Source of the DNA: an uncultured bacterium
GTDB lineage: Bacteria > Bacteroidota > Bacteroidia > Bacteroidales > Marinifilaceae
Direction of reading: 5' to 3'
Assembly (NCBI GenBank): GCA_905216195.1
Contig: CAJMSX010000014.1
Span: 5,038 to 69,037 of the forward strand
DNA: 64,000 bases
Positions 44,534 to 53,648 of the stretch are shown here, piece by piece. The notes beneath the pieces are model-generated. The model was not told where the DNA came from. It did no database searches and saw only the letters and a list, made by a program, of their open reading frames with translations. How positions within the stretch are numbered: the first letter of the stretch is position 1; every line of letters starts with the position of its first letter. Both the position numbers and the translations under genes were made by a program.

Positions 44534-45823
44534 ATGTATCAGGTTACAGATGAACAGATTATCGAGATATTAAAACAGGAAGCCGTTCCTGCTTTAGGAT
44601 GCACTGAGCCCGTGGCCTGTGCATTGGCTTGTGCCCGTTGCCGGGAAGAACTGGGCGGTGTTCCGGAAAAGATAGAAGTGTGGGTGAGTGGAAATATATA
44701 TAAAAACGGGATGGGGGTCGGAATTCCGGGGTCCGGTATGACCGGTTTGCCTATTGCAGCGGCTTTAGGGGCGGTATGCGGAAAAACGGAGTACGGACTG
44801 GAAGTTTTGAAAGAAGTTTCGCAATGTAATCATTTGTCGGTGGCCAAAGAGTTGATAGACCGGGGGGCCGTTTCCATTTATTTAAAGGAAGACGCGGCGG
44901 ATAAATTGTATGCCGAAGCGATTTGCAGTTTGGGGAAGGATACGGTGAGAACGGTCATTCTGTATGCGCATACCAACATTATATGTGTGGAGAAAAACGG
45001 GCGGATTCTCTATAAAAAAGAGTATACGGCGGTTGCGGATCAAACGCCCGGACGTCCGGAACTGAGTGTGGAGCGAATCTGGAAATTTATTCAGGAGGTG
45101 GATTTTTCCCGGATTGAGTTCGTGCTCCAGGGAGCGGAAATGAATAAGGAAATATCAACGGAAGGCTTAAAAAGCGCTTACGGTTTACAGATCGGGCGTA
45201 CTTTACAGGAAAATATCGAAAAAGGCGTATTGGAAGACGACCTGCTGAATAATGCGTTGATCCGCGCCACGGCGGCTTCGGATGCCCGTATGGACGGTTG
45301 TGAAAAACCGGTGATGACCAATTCGGGTAGCGGGAACCAGGGAATTACGGTCATTCTGCCGGTAGTGGTGGCCGCCGAACATTTCGGTTCTTCCCGGGAG
45401 CAACTCGCCCGGGGGTTGGCGTTGAGTAATCTGATAGCGGCTCATATCCATTATTATCTGGGCCATTTGTCGGCCCTCTGCGGCATTCTGATTGCCGGAA
45501 CGGGTTCCGCCTCCGCCATCACGTATCTAATGGGGGGAGATTACGAGAAAGTGGTGAATACCATCAAAACCATGTGTTCGAATCTGACCGGCATGATGTG
45601 TGACGGAGCAAAACAGGGATGCGCTCTGAAGGTGTATTCCGGGGTATCGGCGGCCGTCCAGGCGGCTTTATTGTCTATGCGCGGCATTCAAACGCAAAAC
45701 GACGGGATTATTGAAGATGATATCGAAAAGACCATCCGGAATGTGGGCTTGATCGGAACTGCCGGTATGGAACAAACGGACCGTACGATACTCGATATCA
45801 TGTGCCGGAAAGGAAAGCAGTAA
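44534..45823 (+). CDS. cyuA: L-cysteine desulfidase / UPF0597 (CyuA-like)
   Basis: 429 residues. UPF0597 hallmarks: L-G-C-T-E-P-V-A near residue 22, N-x-x-K-N-G-M-G-V-G-I-P-G, N-S-G-S-G-N-Q-G in the middle, and C-terminal M-M-C-D-G-A-K-x-G-C. The cysteines near 23, 353 and 360 would bind the 4Fe-4S cluster seen in serine/cysteine desulfidases. Predicted reaction: L-cysteine to pyruvate, ammonia and sulfide. Monocistronic, promoter under a large palindrome, strong terminator. Family members can also act on L-serine. Confidence 0.88.
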   Translation: MYQVTDEQIIEILKQEAVPALGCTEPVACALACARCREELGGVPEKIEVWVSGNIYKNGMGVGIPGSGMTGLPIAAALGAVCGKTEYGLEVLKEVSQCNHLSVAKELIDRGAVSIYLKEDAADKLYAEAICSLGKDTVRTVILYAHTNIICVEKNGRILYKKEYTAVADQTPGRPELSVERIWKFIQEVDFSRIEFVLQGAEMNKEISTEGLKSAYGLQIGRTLQENIEKGVLEDDLLNNALIRATAASDARMDGCEKPVMTNSGSGNQGITVILPVVVAAEHFGSSREQLARGLALSNLIAAHIHYYLGHLSALCGILIAGTGSASAITYLMGGDYEKVVNTIKTMCSNLTGMMCDGAKQGCALKVYSGVSAAVQAALLSMRGIQTQNDGIIEDDIEKTIRNVGLIGTAGMEQTDRTILDIMCRKGKQ

Positions 45824-45885
45824 GGTTTCCCCGGGCAGGATTTTGCCGGAGACGAAGGCCAAGTGCTCGGTAAAGGAGGTTTGAA

Positions 45886-45928
45886 AAACCGAAACGAAAA
45901 CCGGAATTTCGTTTCGGTTTCTTTTTTT
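45886..45928 (+). terminator. Terminator of cyuA
   Basis: 14-bp perfect stem AAACCGAAACGAAA with its complement around a 7-base loop, then a T run. Confidence 0.85.
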
Positions 45929-46289
45929 GTCGTTTTCAGTTCAGAAGAGTTCCAGAAGCATTTTTCTTTTCTTTTCCCTCTCCGAAATGCGTATGCTTTC
46001 CGGTTCCTGTTACCGTTTACCCGCGCTAATCCATTTTTCCCCCAACCTACCTCCGGGATGCATCCTGCTTATTTTGGAGAACGAGCCGGGAAGGTTTTAA
46101 ATTTTTCTATGTCTGGTGAACCTTTATAAACTGTTAATAAAGGCGGGATGTATATACTTAAGAATACGCCTGATTTCCCAAGGAGAGGAATACTTTGAAA
46201 ATCAATACCTAGGGTGGTTTTTCTCCTTGTGCTTCAAAATCGGATAAGAAAGGAGATAATACACTGTTATTCAGTAAATTATCTATGTG

Positions 46290-46460
46290 TTTAAACGTCC
46301 GTTTTTTTGGAGGTTTTTTCTACACCTTTGTGTTACAAAAATACACGTTTTTTAATAGTTGCAAAATATTCTTAATCAAAAATTTGTTCTTTTTCTCAGG
46401 AGGTAGAGGCTCTACGACATTTTTAGCCGAATCGCTGACGAAATAAAACGGACGTTTAAA
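46290..46460. repeat. 16-bp inverted repeats around 139 bp (MITE remnant or paired operators)
   Basis: TTTAAACGTCCGTTTT at 46290-46305 is exactly inverted at 46445-46460. Each arm contains its own small palindrome AAACG-N2-CGTTT. There is no ORF between. The pair lies 73 bp upstream of the coiled-coil lipoprotein gene. No target-site duplication is obvious. The stretch 45929-46289 holds nothing else I can support. Confidence 0.55.
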
Positions 46461-46532
46461 TGGTGGATTAAAAAATGAATATTCTATAACGTGATAAATA
46501 AATAATTATTACTAATTTAAATCGTAGAAATT

Positions 46533-49184
46533 ATGAAGAGATGTTTTTACTATGTGTTTATCCTGCTTTTAGCGGGTGGTGCACTCAGTAGTTGTCTGGA
46601 CAATGAGGAGCCGAAGGGGATAGAGGAACTTCGGGGCGCCATGAGTGAGTTATATAAAGCCTACGCTCAGGTTCAGTTATCCGAGGTGGAACTGAATAAG
46701 GCCGAAGCGGCTTTGAAAATGGCTTTGGTGGAGCAACAGAATCTGAAAAACAAACAGATTGAGGTGGAGACGGAGAAGTTGCAGATTTTGAACGAGCGGG
46801 AGAAAATTCTGAACGACCGGGAAAAACTGGAAAATGAAAAAAGGGCTGTGGACGTGGAACTGAAGCAGTTGGAACTGGTGAAAGAGCAAGCCGGTTTGGA
46901 CCATCAGCAGGCTTTGCGCGAACTGGAGCTGAAAGGGAAGCAGGCTGAACTGGACACCTATATGAAAAGGTTGGCCGTGGAGATGAAAGGGTATGAAAAC
47001 CGGATACAGGAACTGGACCGGGAGTTGGAACTGGCCGTCGAAAATCATAAGGTTCTTTTGTTGAAGGCGCAGGAAGACCTGGCACGGGCTGAGAAGGCTT
47101 ATGAGGATGCCCTGAAAGAAATCGAAGCACAAAAAGTGCTGCTGACGGCTGAACAGCAGCAAATGCTGAATCCGGTTCTGGAGCAGTTGAAAGAGGTGAG
47201 AGGTAAAATCAAAGGTAAACAGGCCGAAATTGTTCAGGCGGAAAGAGATTTGATCGACCTGATGGTGAATTTCGATCCGGAATCTTACGGAAAGAAACTG
47301 GCTTTGAAGGTAACGGAAAAAGAACTTTTACTGGCTGAGGCTCAGAAAATGAAAGACCGGGTAGCTATTTTCAATACGAAACCTTTCAGCGAATGGGAAA
47401 AACAGTTGACGGAGATGGAGGATACCCTGGCAAAAGTGAAAGTGGAACAGGATCTGATTACGAAAAAAATTGCCGAGACCGAGCTGGGAAAACAACCGTT
47501 TGAAAATAAAATCGACGAATTAAATGCTACCATAAACAAGAAAGATATCGAAAAGAATAAGCTGAACGACCAGCGCAATGAGTTGGATGATAAATATTAT
47601 GAGATTCAGGATGTTGCGATTTCCGTTCCCGTTCCGGTTCTAGAAGATCTTAGTTACAGGAGCTTGTATAGGAGTCCCTATTGGAGTTTTATGAATAACA
47701 CCAATGTGGAGCAGGATCCGGTTACTTCTAAAGTTTCACTGACCGATCACCTGCTTCATTTCAATGTCGGTTTACGCGATATGAATTTGTTACTACTGGG
47801 AGCGATTGATGCGGGTAGTCAGGGACAACCATTCGGAGGTATCATTGCGGTTTTCAAAAATCTGATGATTTCCGCCGAAGATAAGGCTCAGGCCCAGTTG
47901 CTGTTAAACGATTACAACAAAGATAAGGCATTATTCGCTGCCACATATGCTGCTGCCAAAACTGCCTGGGAAAAAACCGTAACGAACTACAAAGAGGCGG
48001 AAGTCGCTTACGGATTCGGAGAAATCAAAGATCAGCAGGTGCTGGCTCGGGAAGCCTGGGAAAAATACGGAAACACCGATCCGTCTAAACGGGTGAAAAA
48101 GGATACGACGGATATGTTGGCCGCCATTAAGGGGTATGTGGACAAAAGGACGGTCTTAGACGGAGATCCGGGTTACACGGTTTGGGATCCGGTTGCCGGC
48201 GAGAACAAACCTTTGTCGGAAGTACTTACGTATGATTTTTATAAAGAATATAGTGTGAACAGCGGTATGGACAATGTAATCGGCAATGTCGTATACATGC
48301 CGCGGGTAGGAGATAACGGTCCTCAGGGCGGAGCTTATCTGGCCTGGTGGAACGCTTCATCTGAACTTTACGGCACCTCTCGTTTGACCGAACTGGCTCT
48401 GTCGGAATTTGACGGAAAACTGGTGTTGAGTGAATCCGGAAATATAATATCAACAGCTCCCGGATTTAACGAGGTATTGAATAAACTGAATTTGGATATC
48501 TATAGCTTGCAAAACTCGCTCTGGTTTAAAAAATACAAGGCCGAATACTTGTATGACAATTTGAATTTGAGATTGAGTTTGGAGGCCGATTTACAGAAAT
48601 TGTATGAGAATGCGGTTGCAAAACAGGTTGAGGTGGAAACTGCCATCAAAGCGGTAGATGCCGAAATTCAGGCTGTAGAAGATCAGATCCAAGCTATCGA
48701 TGAAGAAATTACGGCCCTGAAAGAACAAATCGATGCACAGAGGGATGAGATCGCCAAGATCGATATCGATCAGATCGACCCGCTGAAGATGATGTACGAC
48801 GCTACATATAATTCCGGCATACTGGCCCGTCGCTATGCGGATCTGGACAATATCCGTACTTCTATCCTGACGATTATGGGCGAGAACGGTACTGGCGATT
48901 TATGGTACCAGGATGCTAAGGCTGAAGAAATCAAAGCGGATATCAAACGTCTGATGAACCGGTATGAACAAAATATCGCTGATGCCGAAGCCGCTTTGGC
49001 TCAGGCTAAGAAAGCGCTCGAACGTTTCAACCAGGGTGGTGATCAGAGACAAACCGAAATAGCCGATCAGGAACAAAAGATCAAAGATCTGACAGCAGAA
49101 CTGGAAGAATTACAGAAAGAATTTACCGAATTGACGGCGAAAAAAGATGCCCTCATGGAAATATTCGTGGGTAGCGAAAAATAA
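46533..49184 (+). CDS. Large coiled-coil lipoprotein, unknown family
   Basis: 883 residues, not recognised. Lipobox A-L-S-S-C (Cys20 or 21) followed by the acidic L-D-N-E-E, resembling the Bacteroidota lipoprotein export signal, so surface exposure is likely. Residues about 28-375 are an almost continuous heptad coil (Glu/Lys/Leu/Gln). Then a globular middle of about 320 residues (about 385-705) containing P-V-P-V, Trp/Tyr-rich and Gly-rich stretches, then a second long coil (about 710-880). The two arms could fold back antiparallel, SMC-like, placing the globular domain at one end. Followed 71 bases later by a beta-barrel gene, with which it probably works. Confidence 0.8.
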   Translation: MKRCFYYVFILLLAGGALSSCLDNEEPKGIEELRGAMSELYKAYAQVQLSEVELNKAEAALKMALVEQQNLKNKQIEVETEKLQILNEREKILNDREKLENEKRAVDVELKQLELVKEQAGLDHQQALRELELKGKQAELDTYMKRLAVEMKGYENRIQELDRELELAVENHKVLLLKAQEDLARAEKAYEDALKEIEAQKVLLTAEQQQMLNPVLEQLKEVRGKIKGKQAEIVQAERDLIDLMVNFDPESYGKKLALKVTEKELLLAEAQKMKDRVAIFNTKPFSEWEKQLTEMEDTLAKVKVEQDLITKKIAETELGKQPFENKIDELNATINKKDIEKNKLNDQRNELDDKYYEIQDVAISVPVPVLEDLSYRSLYRSPYWSFMNNTNVEQDPVTSKVSLTDHLLHFNVGLRDMNLLLLGAIDAGSQGQPFGGIIAVFKNLMISAEDKAQAQLLLNDYNKDKALFAATYAAAKTAWEKTVTNYKEAEVAYGFGEIKDQQVLAREAWEKYGNTDPSKRVKKDTTDMLAAIKGYVDKRTVLDGDPGYTVWDPVAGENKPLSEVLTYDFYKEYSVNSGMDNVIGNVVYMPRVGDNGPQGGAYLAWWNASSELYGTSRLTELALSEFDGKLVLSESGNIISTAPGFNEVLNKLNLDIYSLQNSLWFKKYKAEYLYDNLNLRLSLEADLQKLYENAVAKQVEVETAIKAVDAEIQAVEDQIQAIDEEITALKEQIDAQRDEIAKIDIDQIDPLKMMYDATYNSGILARRYADLDNIRTSILTIMGENGTGDLWYQDAKAEEIKADIKRLMNRYEQNIADAEAALAQAKKALERFNQGGDQRQTEIADQEQKIKDLTAELEELQKEFTELTAKKDALMEIFVGSEK

Positions 49185-49255
49185 AAACAGCAGAACAGAT
49201 TAGTAGAACAGTCCGGAGATCCCCTTTAGGATTTCCGGACCTAAAACCGAATACA

Positions 49256-50119
49256 ATGATCAATAAACCATGCATATTATTTCTTGCCTTCCTGTTGTTC
49301 TTGCCTTTTTTTACGGAGGGACAGGAAGCGGAGAATGATGGCGTGTCGTTTTCCCCATCCAAAGGAGAGTGGCAGATTTCCCTTTTATTCGGGAACGGTA
49401 CTTTTTTCCGTCAGTACGACGGGATGAATTACCTGTTACCGACCCACGGGGGGCAGAGCGTAGGTCTGCCCGGAGAGGGGAATCAGTCCGGAGACCCGGG
49501 CATGTACCTGAATCTGGGGACGATCGGAGAGAATAGTGTAGTCAACATAGCCGGAATCCAGGTAAAATACTTTCTGACGGAACGTTGGAGTCTGAATGCC
49601 ATGTTCAGTATGAATATCAGTCTGACGCCGAAGAAGGATTTTGTTTCGGGCGACGCTTCCGTCCCGGAAATGCCGGTTCCCGCCTACAAGTATGTAGAAG
49701 GCCGGATGAACAACAGTTGGATGGCTAATGTGGGTTCCGACTACTATTTTCGCACAAAAAACGCACGCATCAATCCCTATCTGGGAGCCGTAGCCGGTTT
49801 CCAGATGGCGCGTCTGGAAACGAATACTCCCTATACGGGAGAAACTGTAACTGACCCGGGAACCGGGGAAGAACAGCCGGTGGAACTGTACCGTTCTTCT
49901 CACCGCTCCGGTCAGATCTGGGGAATGGAAGGTTCTTTGGTGGCCGGCATAGAATTCAGTCTGATGAAAGGACTGGTGCTGGGCTTCGAAGTACGTCCGG
50001 TTTCCTACAATTACAGCCGTATTCAGATCAAACCTTCGGGTATGTCGCCTTACGAGGCCGACCATCATAATATCCGTTTATTTACTCTTCCGAACCTCAA
50101 ACTCGGAATGCGGTTTTAA
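49256..50119 (+). CDS. Outer-membrane beta-barrel protein
   Basis: 287 residues. Signal peptide (to about T-E-G-Q, residue 23). Alternating amphipathic strands, Gly/Tyr/Asn-rich loops and a final strand ending in Phe (L-G-M-R-F). The size fits an 8-12 stranded barrel of the OmpA-like/PF13568 type. It follows the coiled-coil lipoprotein gene by 71 bases in the same direction. Anchor or partner for the lipoprotein is inferred from position only. Confidence 0.82.
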   Translation: MINKPCILFLAFLLFLPFFTEGQEAENDGVSFSPSKGEWQISLLFGNGTFFRQYDGMNYLLPTHGGQSVGLPGEGNQSGDPGMYLNLGTIGENSVVNIAGIQVKYFLTERWSLNAMFSMNISLTPKKDFVSGDASVPEMPVPAYKYVEGRMNNSWMANVGSDYYFRTKNARINPYLGAVAGFQMARLETNTPYTGETVTDPGTGEEQPVELYRSSHRSGQIWGMEGSLVAGIEFSLMKGLVLGFEVRPVSYNYSRIQIKPSGMSPYEADHHNIRLFTLPNLKLGMRF

Positions 50120-50223
50120 ACCGGAATGGCATACAGGGAGTATCTTCTTTTAGATTCTCCCTGTTTTACTATGCTTACAACCGTAGCTCGGTTTTATCCG
50201 CATCCCTCTATATGGGTCGTATT

Positions 50224-50577
50224 ATGAACAATCAGGTAAATATAGGAGAAATCATTCGTTTAGAATTCGAAAAAACCGGCTGGTCGGTGTCCCGTTTTGC
50301 AGAAATGATCGGAAAAGACCGGACGGTAGTTTATCACATTTTCAGACGTAAAACGATAGATACGGCCCTGTTGTACGATATTTCCATGGTATTGAATGTG
50401 GATTTTTTCCAATTCTATTCCGGTCAATTAAGCGCCGACAATGAAATCATCCGTCAGAGGCAACCGGATAACGGATCCCGGCCCGTACCGGCAGTTAAAA
50501 AAAGGAAAGTGTGGATGGAAGTGGAATTGGCGGAAGAAGAGTATCGTGGTTTTTTGGAAAATTATTTATCCCCTTAA
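50224..50577 (+). CDS. XRE-type helix-turn-helix regulator
   Basis: 117 residues from the ATG at 50224 (an ATG four codons earlier is possible). HTH at about 18-60: S-V-S-R-F-A-E-M-I-G-K-D-R-T-V-V-Y-H-I-F-R-R-K-T-I-D. The C-terminal half is charged (K-K-R-K-V-W-M-E-V-E-L). A recurrent Bacteroidota family with I-F-R-x-K-x-I-D-T after the recognition helix; targets unknown. It is 105 bases behind the barrel gene, so could be part of the same locus. Confidence 0.82.
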   Translation: MNNQVNIGEIIRLEFEKTGWSVSRFAEMIGKDRTVVYHIFRRKTIDTALLYDISMVLNVDFFQFYSGQLSADNEIIRQRQPDNGSRPVPAVKKRKVWMEVELAEEEYRGFLENYLSP

Positions 50578-50604
50578 CATACCGCTTTTCTTTTTTCCTC
50601 TTCG

Positions 50605-50612
50605 TATATTTG
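50605..50612 (+). promoter_or_regulatory. -7 element at the tatD start codon
   Basis: TATATTTG ends 7 bases before the ATG, so transcription should begin at or next to it (leaderless). Confidence 0.5.
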
Positions 50613-50619
50613 CAGCACG

Positions 50620-51267
50620 ATGGAAAAGTTGGTCGATATACATACCCACCGGAAGGGAAGTGGAATTTATATTTTTAACAGCGGGACGGAAGCCGGTTGT
50701 CCCGGTGGGGAAGACGCCTATTGTTCCCTGGGAATTCATCCCCTGTTTTTTCCTTCCGATCCGGAAAACCGTTTGGCTGACATAGCTCTTGCCGCAGAAA
50801 AAAAAGCGATTGTGGCCGTCGGAGAAGCGGGTTTGGATCGAAATAGCGAGACTCCCTTACCGCTGCAACTGAAATGGCTGGAAAGGCAGGTCGAACTCTC
50901 CGAGCAAGAGGGACTTCCCCTTATCCTGCATTGTGTAAGAGCCTTCCCGGAATTGATTTCTCTGTATAAGAAGCGGGCTCCCCTTCAGGCATGGATTATC
51001 CATGGGTATAACAACCGGCGGGAAATATTGGCGGAACTTCTCAGACACGGGTTCTATATTTCCGCGGGGAAAAACCTGTTTGTTCCGGGTTCGAATATCC
51101 GGTGTTTGTTGGGGGAAATTCCTCCGGACCGCTTGTTGATGGAAACGGACGATTCCTCTTATTCCATCGAAGAAATATACGAAGAGGCGGCCCGTTTACT
51201 GGGCCTGGAAGTCCCGGCACTGGCCCGGACGGTTTATATTAACTTTCAACGAATTTTTAAGATCTGA
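50620..51267 (+). CDS. TatD family hydrolase
   Basis: 215 residues, shorter than classic TatD (about 260). Metal-binding D-I-H-T-H near the start, V-G-E-A-G-L-D-R in the middle, L-H-C-V-R and H-G-Y-N, and E-T-D-D-S near 175, which together give the amidohydrolase-type site. The family members are DNA 3'-exonucleases or deacylases; specificity is unknown. Six bases before the tcdA gene, so co-transcribed. Confidence 0.9.
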   Translation: MEKLVDIHTHRKGSGIYIFNSGTEAGCPGGEDAYCSLGIHPLFFPSDPENRLADIALAAEKKAIVAVGEAGLDRNSETPLPLQLKWLERQVELSEQEGLPLILHCVRAFPELISLYKKRAPLQAWIIHGYNNRREILAELLRHGFYISAGKNLFVPGSNIRCLLGEIPPDRLLMETDDSSYSIEEIYEEAARLLGLEVPALARTVYINFQRIFKI

Positions 51268-51273
51268 GAGTAT

Positions 51274-51990
51274 ATGGCGGAATGGTTATGCAGGACGGAA
51301 TTGCTACTGGGGAAAGAACGCTTGGAACGCTTGAAAAAAGCACATGTGCTGGTAGCCGGCTTAGGAGGTGTAGGCGCTTATGCTGCCGAGCAATTGTGCC
51401 GGGCCGGCATAGGGGAATTAACGGTGATCGACGGAGATGTGGTGGAGCCTACCAATAAAAACCGTCAGTTGCCGGCATTGGACAGTACGGTGGGGCGTTC
51501 CAAAGCCGAATTGATGGCGGTTCGTTTGCAGGATATCAATCCCGAGCTTAAGCTTCATGTCATTCCCGATTTTATCAGAGACGACCGGATGATCGAAATC
51601 TTGGATGCGGCAAAATACGATTATGTGGTCGATGCGATCGATACCTTGGCTCCCAAATTGTTTCTACTGTTTCACAGCGTACAAAAAGGATTGCCCATTG
51701 TCAGTTCTATGGGGTCGGGGGGCAAACTCGATCCTGCTAAAATCGAAGTGGCGGATATTTCCAAAAGTTATAATTGCCATTTGGCCCGGATGTTACGAAA
51801 ACGGCTTCATAAACTGGGGGTATACGAAGGGGTGAAAGTCGTTTTTTCATCCGAATTTACCGATCCTTCGGCCGTAGTTTTGGTGGAGAGCCGGAATAAA
51901 AAATCGAACGTAGGTACGATTTCTTATATGCCGCCTTTGTTCGGCTGTTTTGTTGCTTCGGTAGTGATCCGGGATCTGATCGGAGGATAG
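51274..51990 (+). CDS. tcdA: tRNA threonylcarbamoyladenosine dehydratase (TcdA/CsdL)
   Basis: 238 residues, E1-like. Nucleotide motif A-G-L-G-G-V-G-A-Y-A-A-E (28-39), V-I-D-G-D-V-V, then T-N-K-N-R-Q (adenylation Arg), V-D-A-I-D and S-S-M-G-S-G-G-K. The enzyme uses ATP to cyclise t6A to ct6A in ANN-reading tRNAs. Second gene of the tatD operon; terminator at 52073-52100. Confidence 0.92.
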   Translation: MAEWLCRTELLLGKERLERLKKAHVLVAGLGGVGAYAAEQLCRAGIGELTVIDGDVVEPTNKNRQLPALDSTVGRSKAELMAVRLQDINPELKLHVIPDFIRDDRMIEILDAAKYDYVVDAIDTLAPKLFLLFHSVQKGLPIVSSMGSGGKLDPAKIEVADISKSYNCHLARMLRKRLHKLGVYEGVKVVFSSEFTDPSAVVLVESRNKKSNVGTISYMPPLFGCFVASVVIRDLIGG

Positions 51991-52072
51991 GACCCGATTT
52001 CCGCAAGCGGTGGGCAACAGTTCACTCCTGGGGTATATGGGAGAATTCCGGACGGGAAGGGATAGGCTAAAA

Positions 52073-52100
52073 AAAAGATGCCCGGCAGCAGACATCTTTT
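52073..52100. terminator. Bidirectional terminator between tcdA and the PUR-like gene
   Basis: AAAAGATG/CATCTTTT stem, T-rich on both strands. Confidence 0.65.
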
Positions 52101-52108
52101 AATTTCTT

Positions 52109-52453
52109 TTAAATCTGATCGAAATCTACGTCGAACTCGCTTTTTTTCTCTTGCGGTGTGCCCACCGGATTTTCCCCATTCAACAGGGCTTTGATGTAAT
52201 TTACCACTTCTTCCAGTCCTTCACTGAATTTTTCAAAGTCTTCTTTATATAAAAAGATTTTGTGTTTCTCAAAGTTCTGTGTACCGTTGTCGTCGAATTT
52301 CTTTTTACTTTCCGTAATTGTCAGATAGTAGTCGTTATTACGAGTAGCCTTAACATCGAAAAAATAAGTTCTTTTCCCTGCCCTCACGGCCTTAGAATAG
52401 ATTTCCTCCCGATCATTCGTTTCCATTCCTTCTTTTTTTTCGTATCCTTCCAT
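52109..52453 (-). CDS. PUR-like DNA/RNA-binding protein (DUF3276)
   Basis: 114 residues from the ATG at 52453; the frame is open to 52492 but the promoter lies within that extension. The core G-K-R-T-Y-F-F-D-V-K-A-T and D-Y-Y-L-T-I-T-E-S-K-K is the PUR-alpha repeat (beta4-alpha) typical of bacterial PUR proteins. Family members bind single-stranded nucleic acids. A near-identical paralogue lies at 56134. The C-terminal tail is Asp-rich. Confidence 0.88.
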   Translation of the reverse strand: MEGYEKKEGMETNDREEIYSKAVRAGKRTYFFDVKATRNNDYYLTITESKKKFDDNGTQNFEKHKIFLYKEDFEKFSEGLEEVVNYIKALLNGENPVGTPQEKKSEFDVDFDQI

Positions 52454-52461
52454 TTTGTGCT

Positions 52462-52469
52462 CAAAATTA
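52462..52469 (-). promoter_or_regulatory. -7 element of the first PUR-like gene
   Basis: Minus strand TAATTTTG, 8 bases before the ATG (leaderless arrangement). Confidence 0.5.
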
Positions 52470-52613
52470 TTAATTAGACTTACGCGCTTCAAATGTAGGA
52501 AAAAAAGACAATAACCGTAACAAATTCTTAATTTTTTTTACGGGATGTTTGGTGAAACGGTTAATTGAGAAGATTTATTGAAAAAGGAGTTGAGCGATTT
52601 TAAAATAAAAACC

Positions 52614-52621
52614 TATCTTTG
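52614..52621 (+). promoter_or_regulatory. -7 element of trpS
   Basis: TATCTTTG, 28 bases before the ATG at 52650. Confidence 0.6.
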
Positions 52622-52649
52622 TGTGCTAAAAATTTTTAAATGTGTTAAA

Positions 52650-53648
52650 ATGGAAACAGTCGTAAGTGGGATCAGGCCCACAGGAAATTTGCATTTGGGG
52701 AATTATTTCGGAGCGGTAAAAAATTTTCTGCGTTTACAGGATGAATACCGGTGTTTCTTTTTTATCGCCGACTGGCATTCTCTGACGACTCACCCTCATC
52801 CGGGGGATGTGATGGGAAATGTGCGTAAGATTCTGGCGGAATACCTGGCTTGCGGAATCGATCCGGAGAAGGCGGCTATTTACGTACAGAGCGACATCAA
52901 AGAGATATTGGAGTTGTATCTGTTTTTGAATATGAATGCCTATCTCGGGGAGTTGGAGCGGGTGACTTCTTTCAAAGAAAAAGCGAGAAAACAGCCGGAT
53001 AATGTAAATGCAGGCCTTTTGACTTATCCGACTTTAATGGCTGCCGATATTATCATTCATAAGGCCGACAAGGTGCCCGTAGGGAAAGACCAGGAGCAGA
53101 ACATGGAAATGGCCCGGAAGTTCGCCCGTCGTTTTAACACCATTTACGGGGTAGATTTTTTTCCTGAACCTGAGTCTTATGCTTTTTCCGGGGAGGCATT
53201 AAAAGTACCCGGTCTGGACGGGTCGGGAAAAATGGGAAAATCGGAAGGGAATGCCATTTACCTGATCGACGATGCGGCTACGATCCGGAAGAAAGTGATG
53301 AAAGCCGTGACGGATAGCGGTCCTACGGAGCCTAACAGCGTAAAGCCCGAACCGATAGAAAACCTCTTCACCCTGTTTAAGATCGTGTCTACAGCCGATA
53401 CGTATGAATATTTCAATGAAAAATACAACAGTTGTCAGATCCGTTACGGAGATATGAAGAAACAGCTGGCCGAAGATATTATCCGTTTTACGACCCCTAT
53501 CCGGGAGCGGATACTGGAGATTTCTTCCGATGTGGAATATATGGACCGGGTAGCGGCCCGGGGAGCGGAAAAAGCCCGGGAAAGCGCCGGTGAAACAATG
53601 CGGGAGGTACGAAAAATAATAGGGTTCAGATCATGTACGAATATATAA
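52650..53648 (+). CDS. trpS: Tryptophanyl-tRNA synthetase
   Basis: 332 residues from the ATG at 52650; the frame extends upstream through the promoter. Class I motifs: the HIGH variant H-L-G-N at 14-17 and the KMSKS variant K-M-G-K-S near 194-198. G-I-R-P-T-G near the start and D-Q-E-Q-N are TrpRS-typical. Charges tRNA-Trp. Overlaps ruvA by 16 bases, so the two are probably translationally coupled. Confidence 0.97.
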   Translation: METVVSGIRPTGNLHLGNYFGAVKNFLRLQDEYRCFFFIADWHSLTTHPHPGDVMGNVRKILAEYLACGIDPEKAAIYVQSDIKEILELYLFLNMNAYLGELERVTSFKEKARKQPDNVNAGLLTYPTLMAADIIIHKADKVPVGKDQEQNMEMARKFARRFNTIYGVDFFPEPESYAFSGEALKVPGLDGSGKMGKSEGNAIYLIDDAATIRKKVMKAVTDSGPTEPNSVKPEPIENLFTLFKIVSTADTYEYFNEKYNSCQIRYGDMKKQLAEDIIRFTTPIRERILEISSDVEYMDRVAARGAEKARESAGETMREVRKIIGFRSCTNI

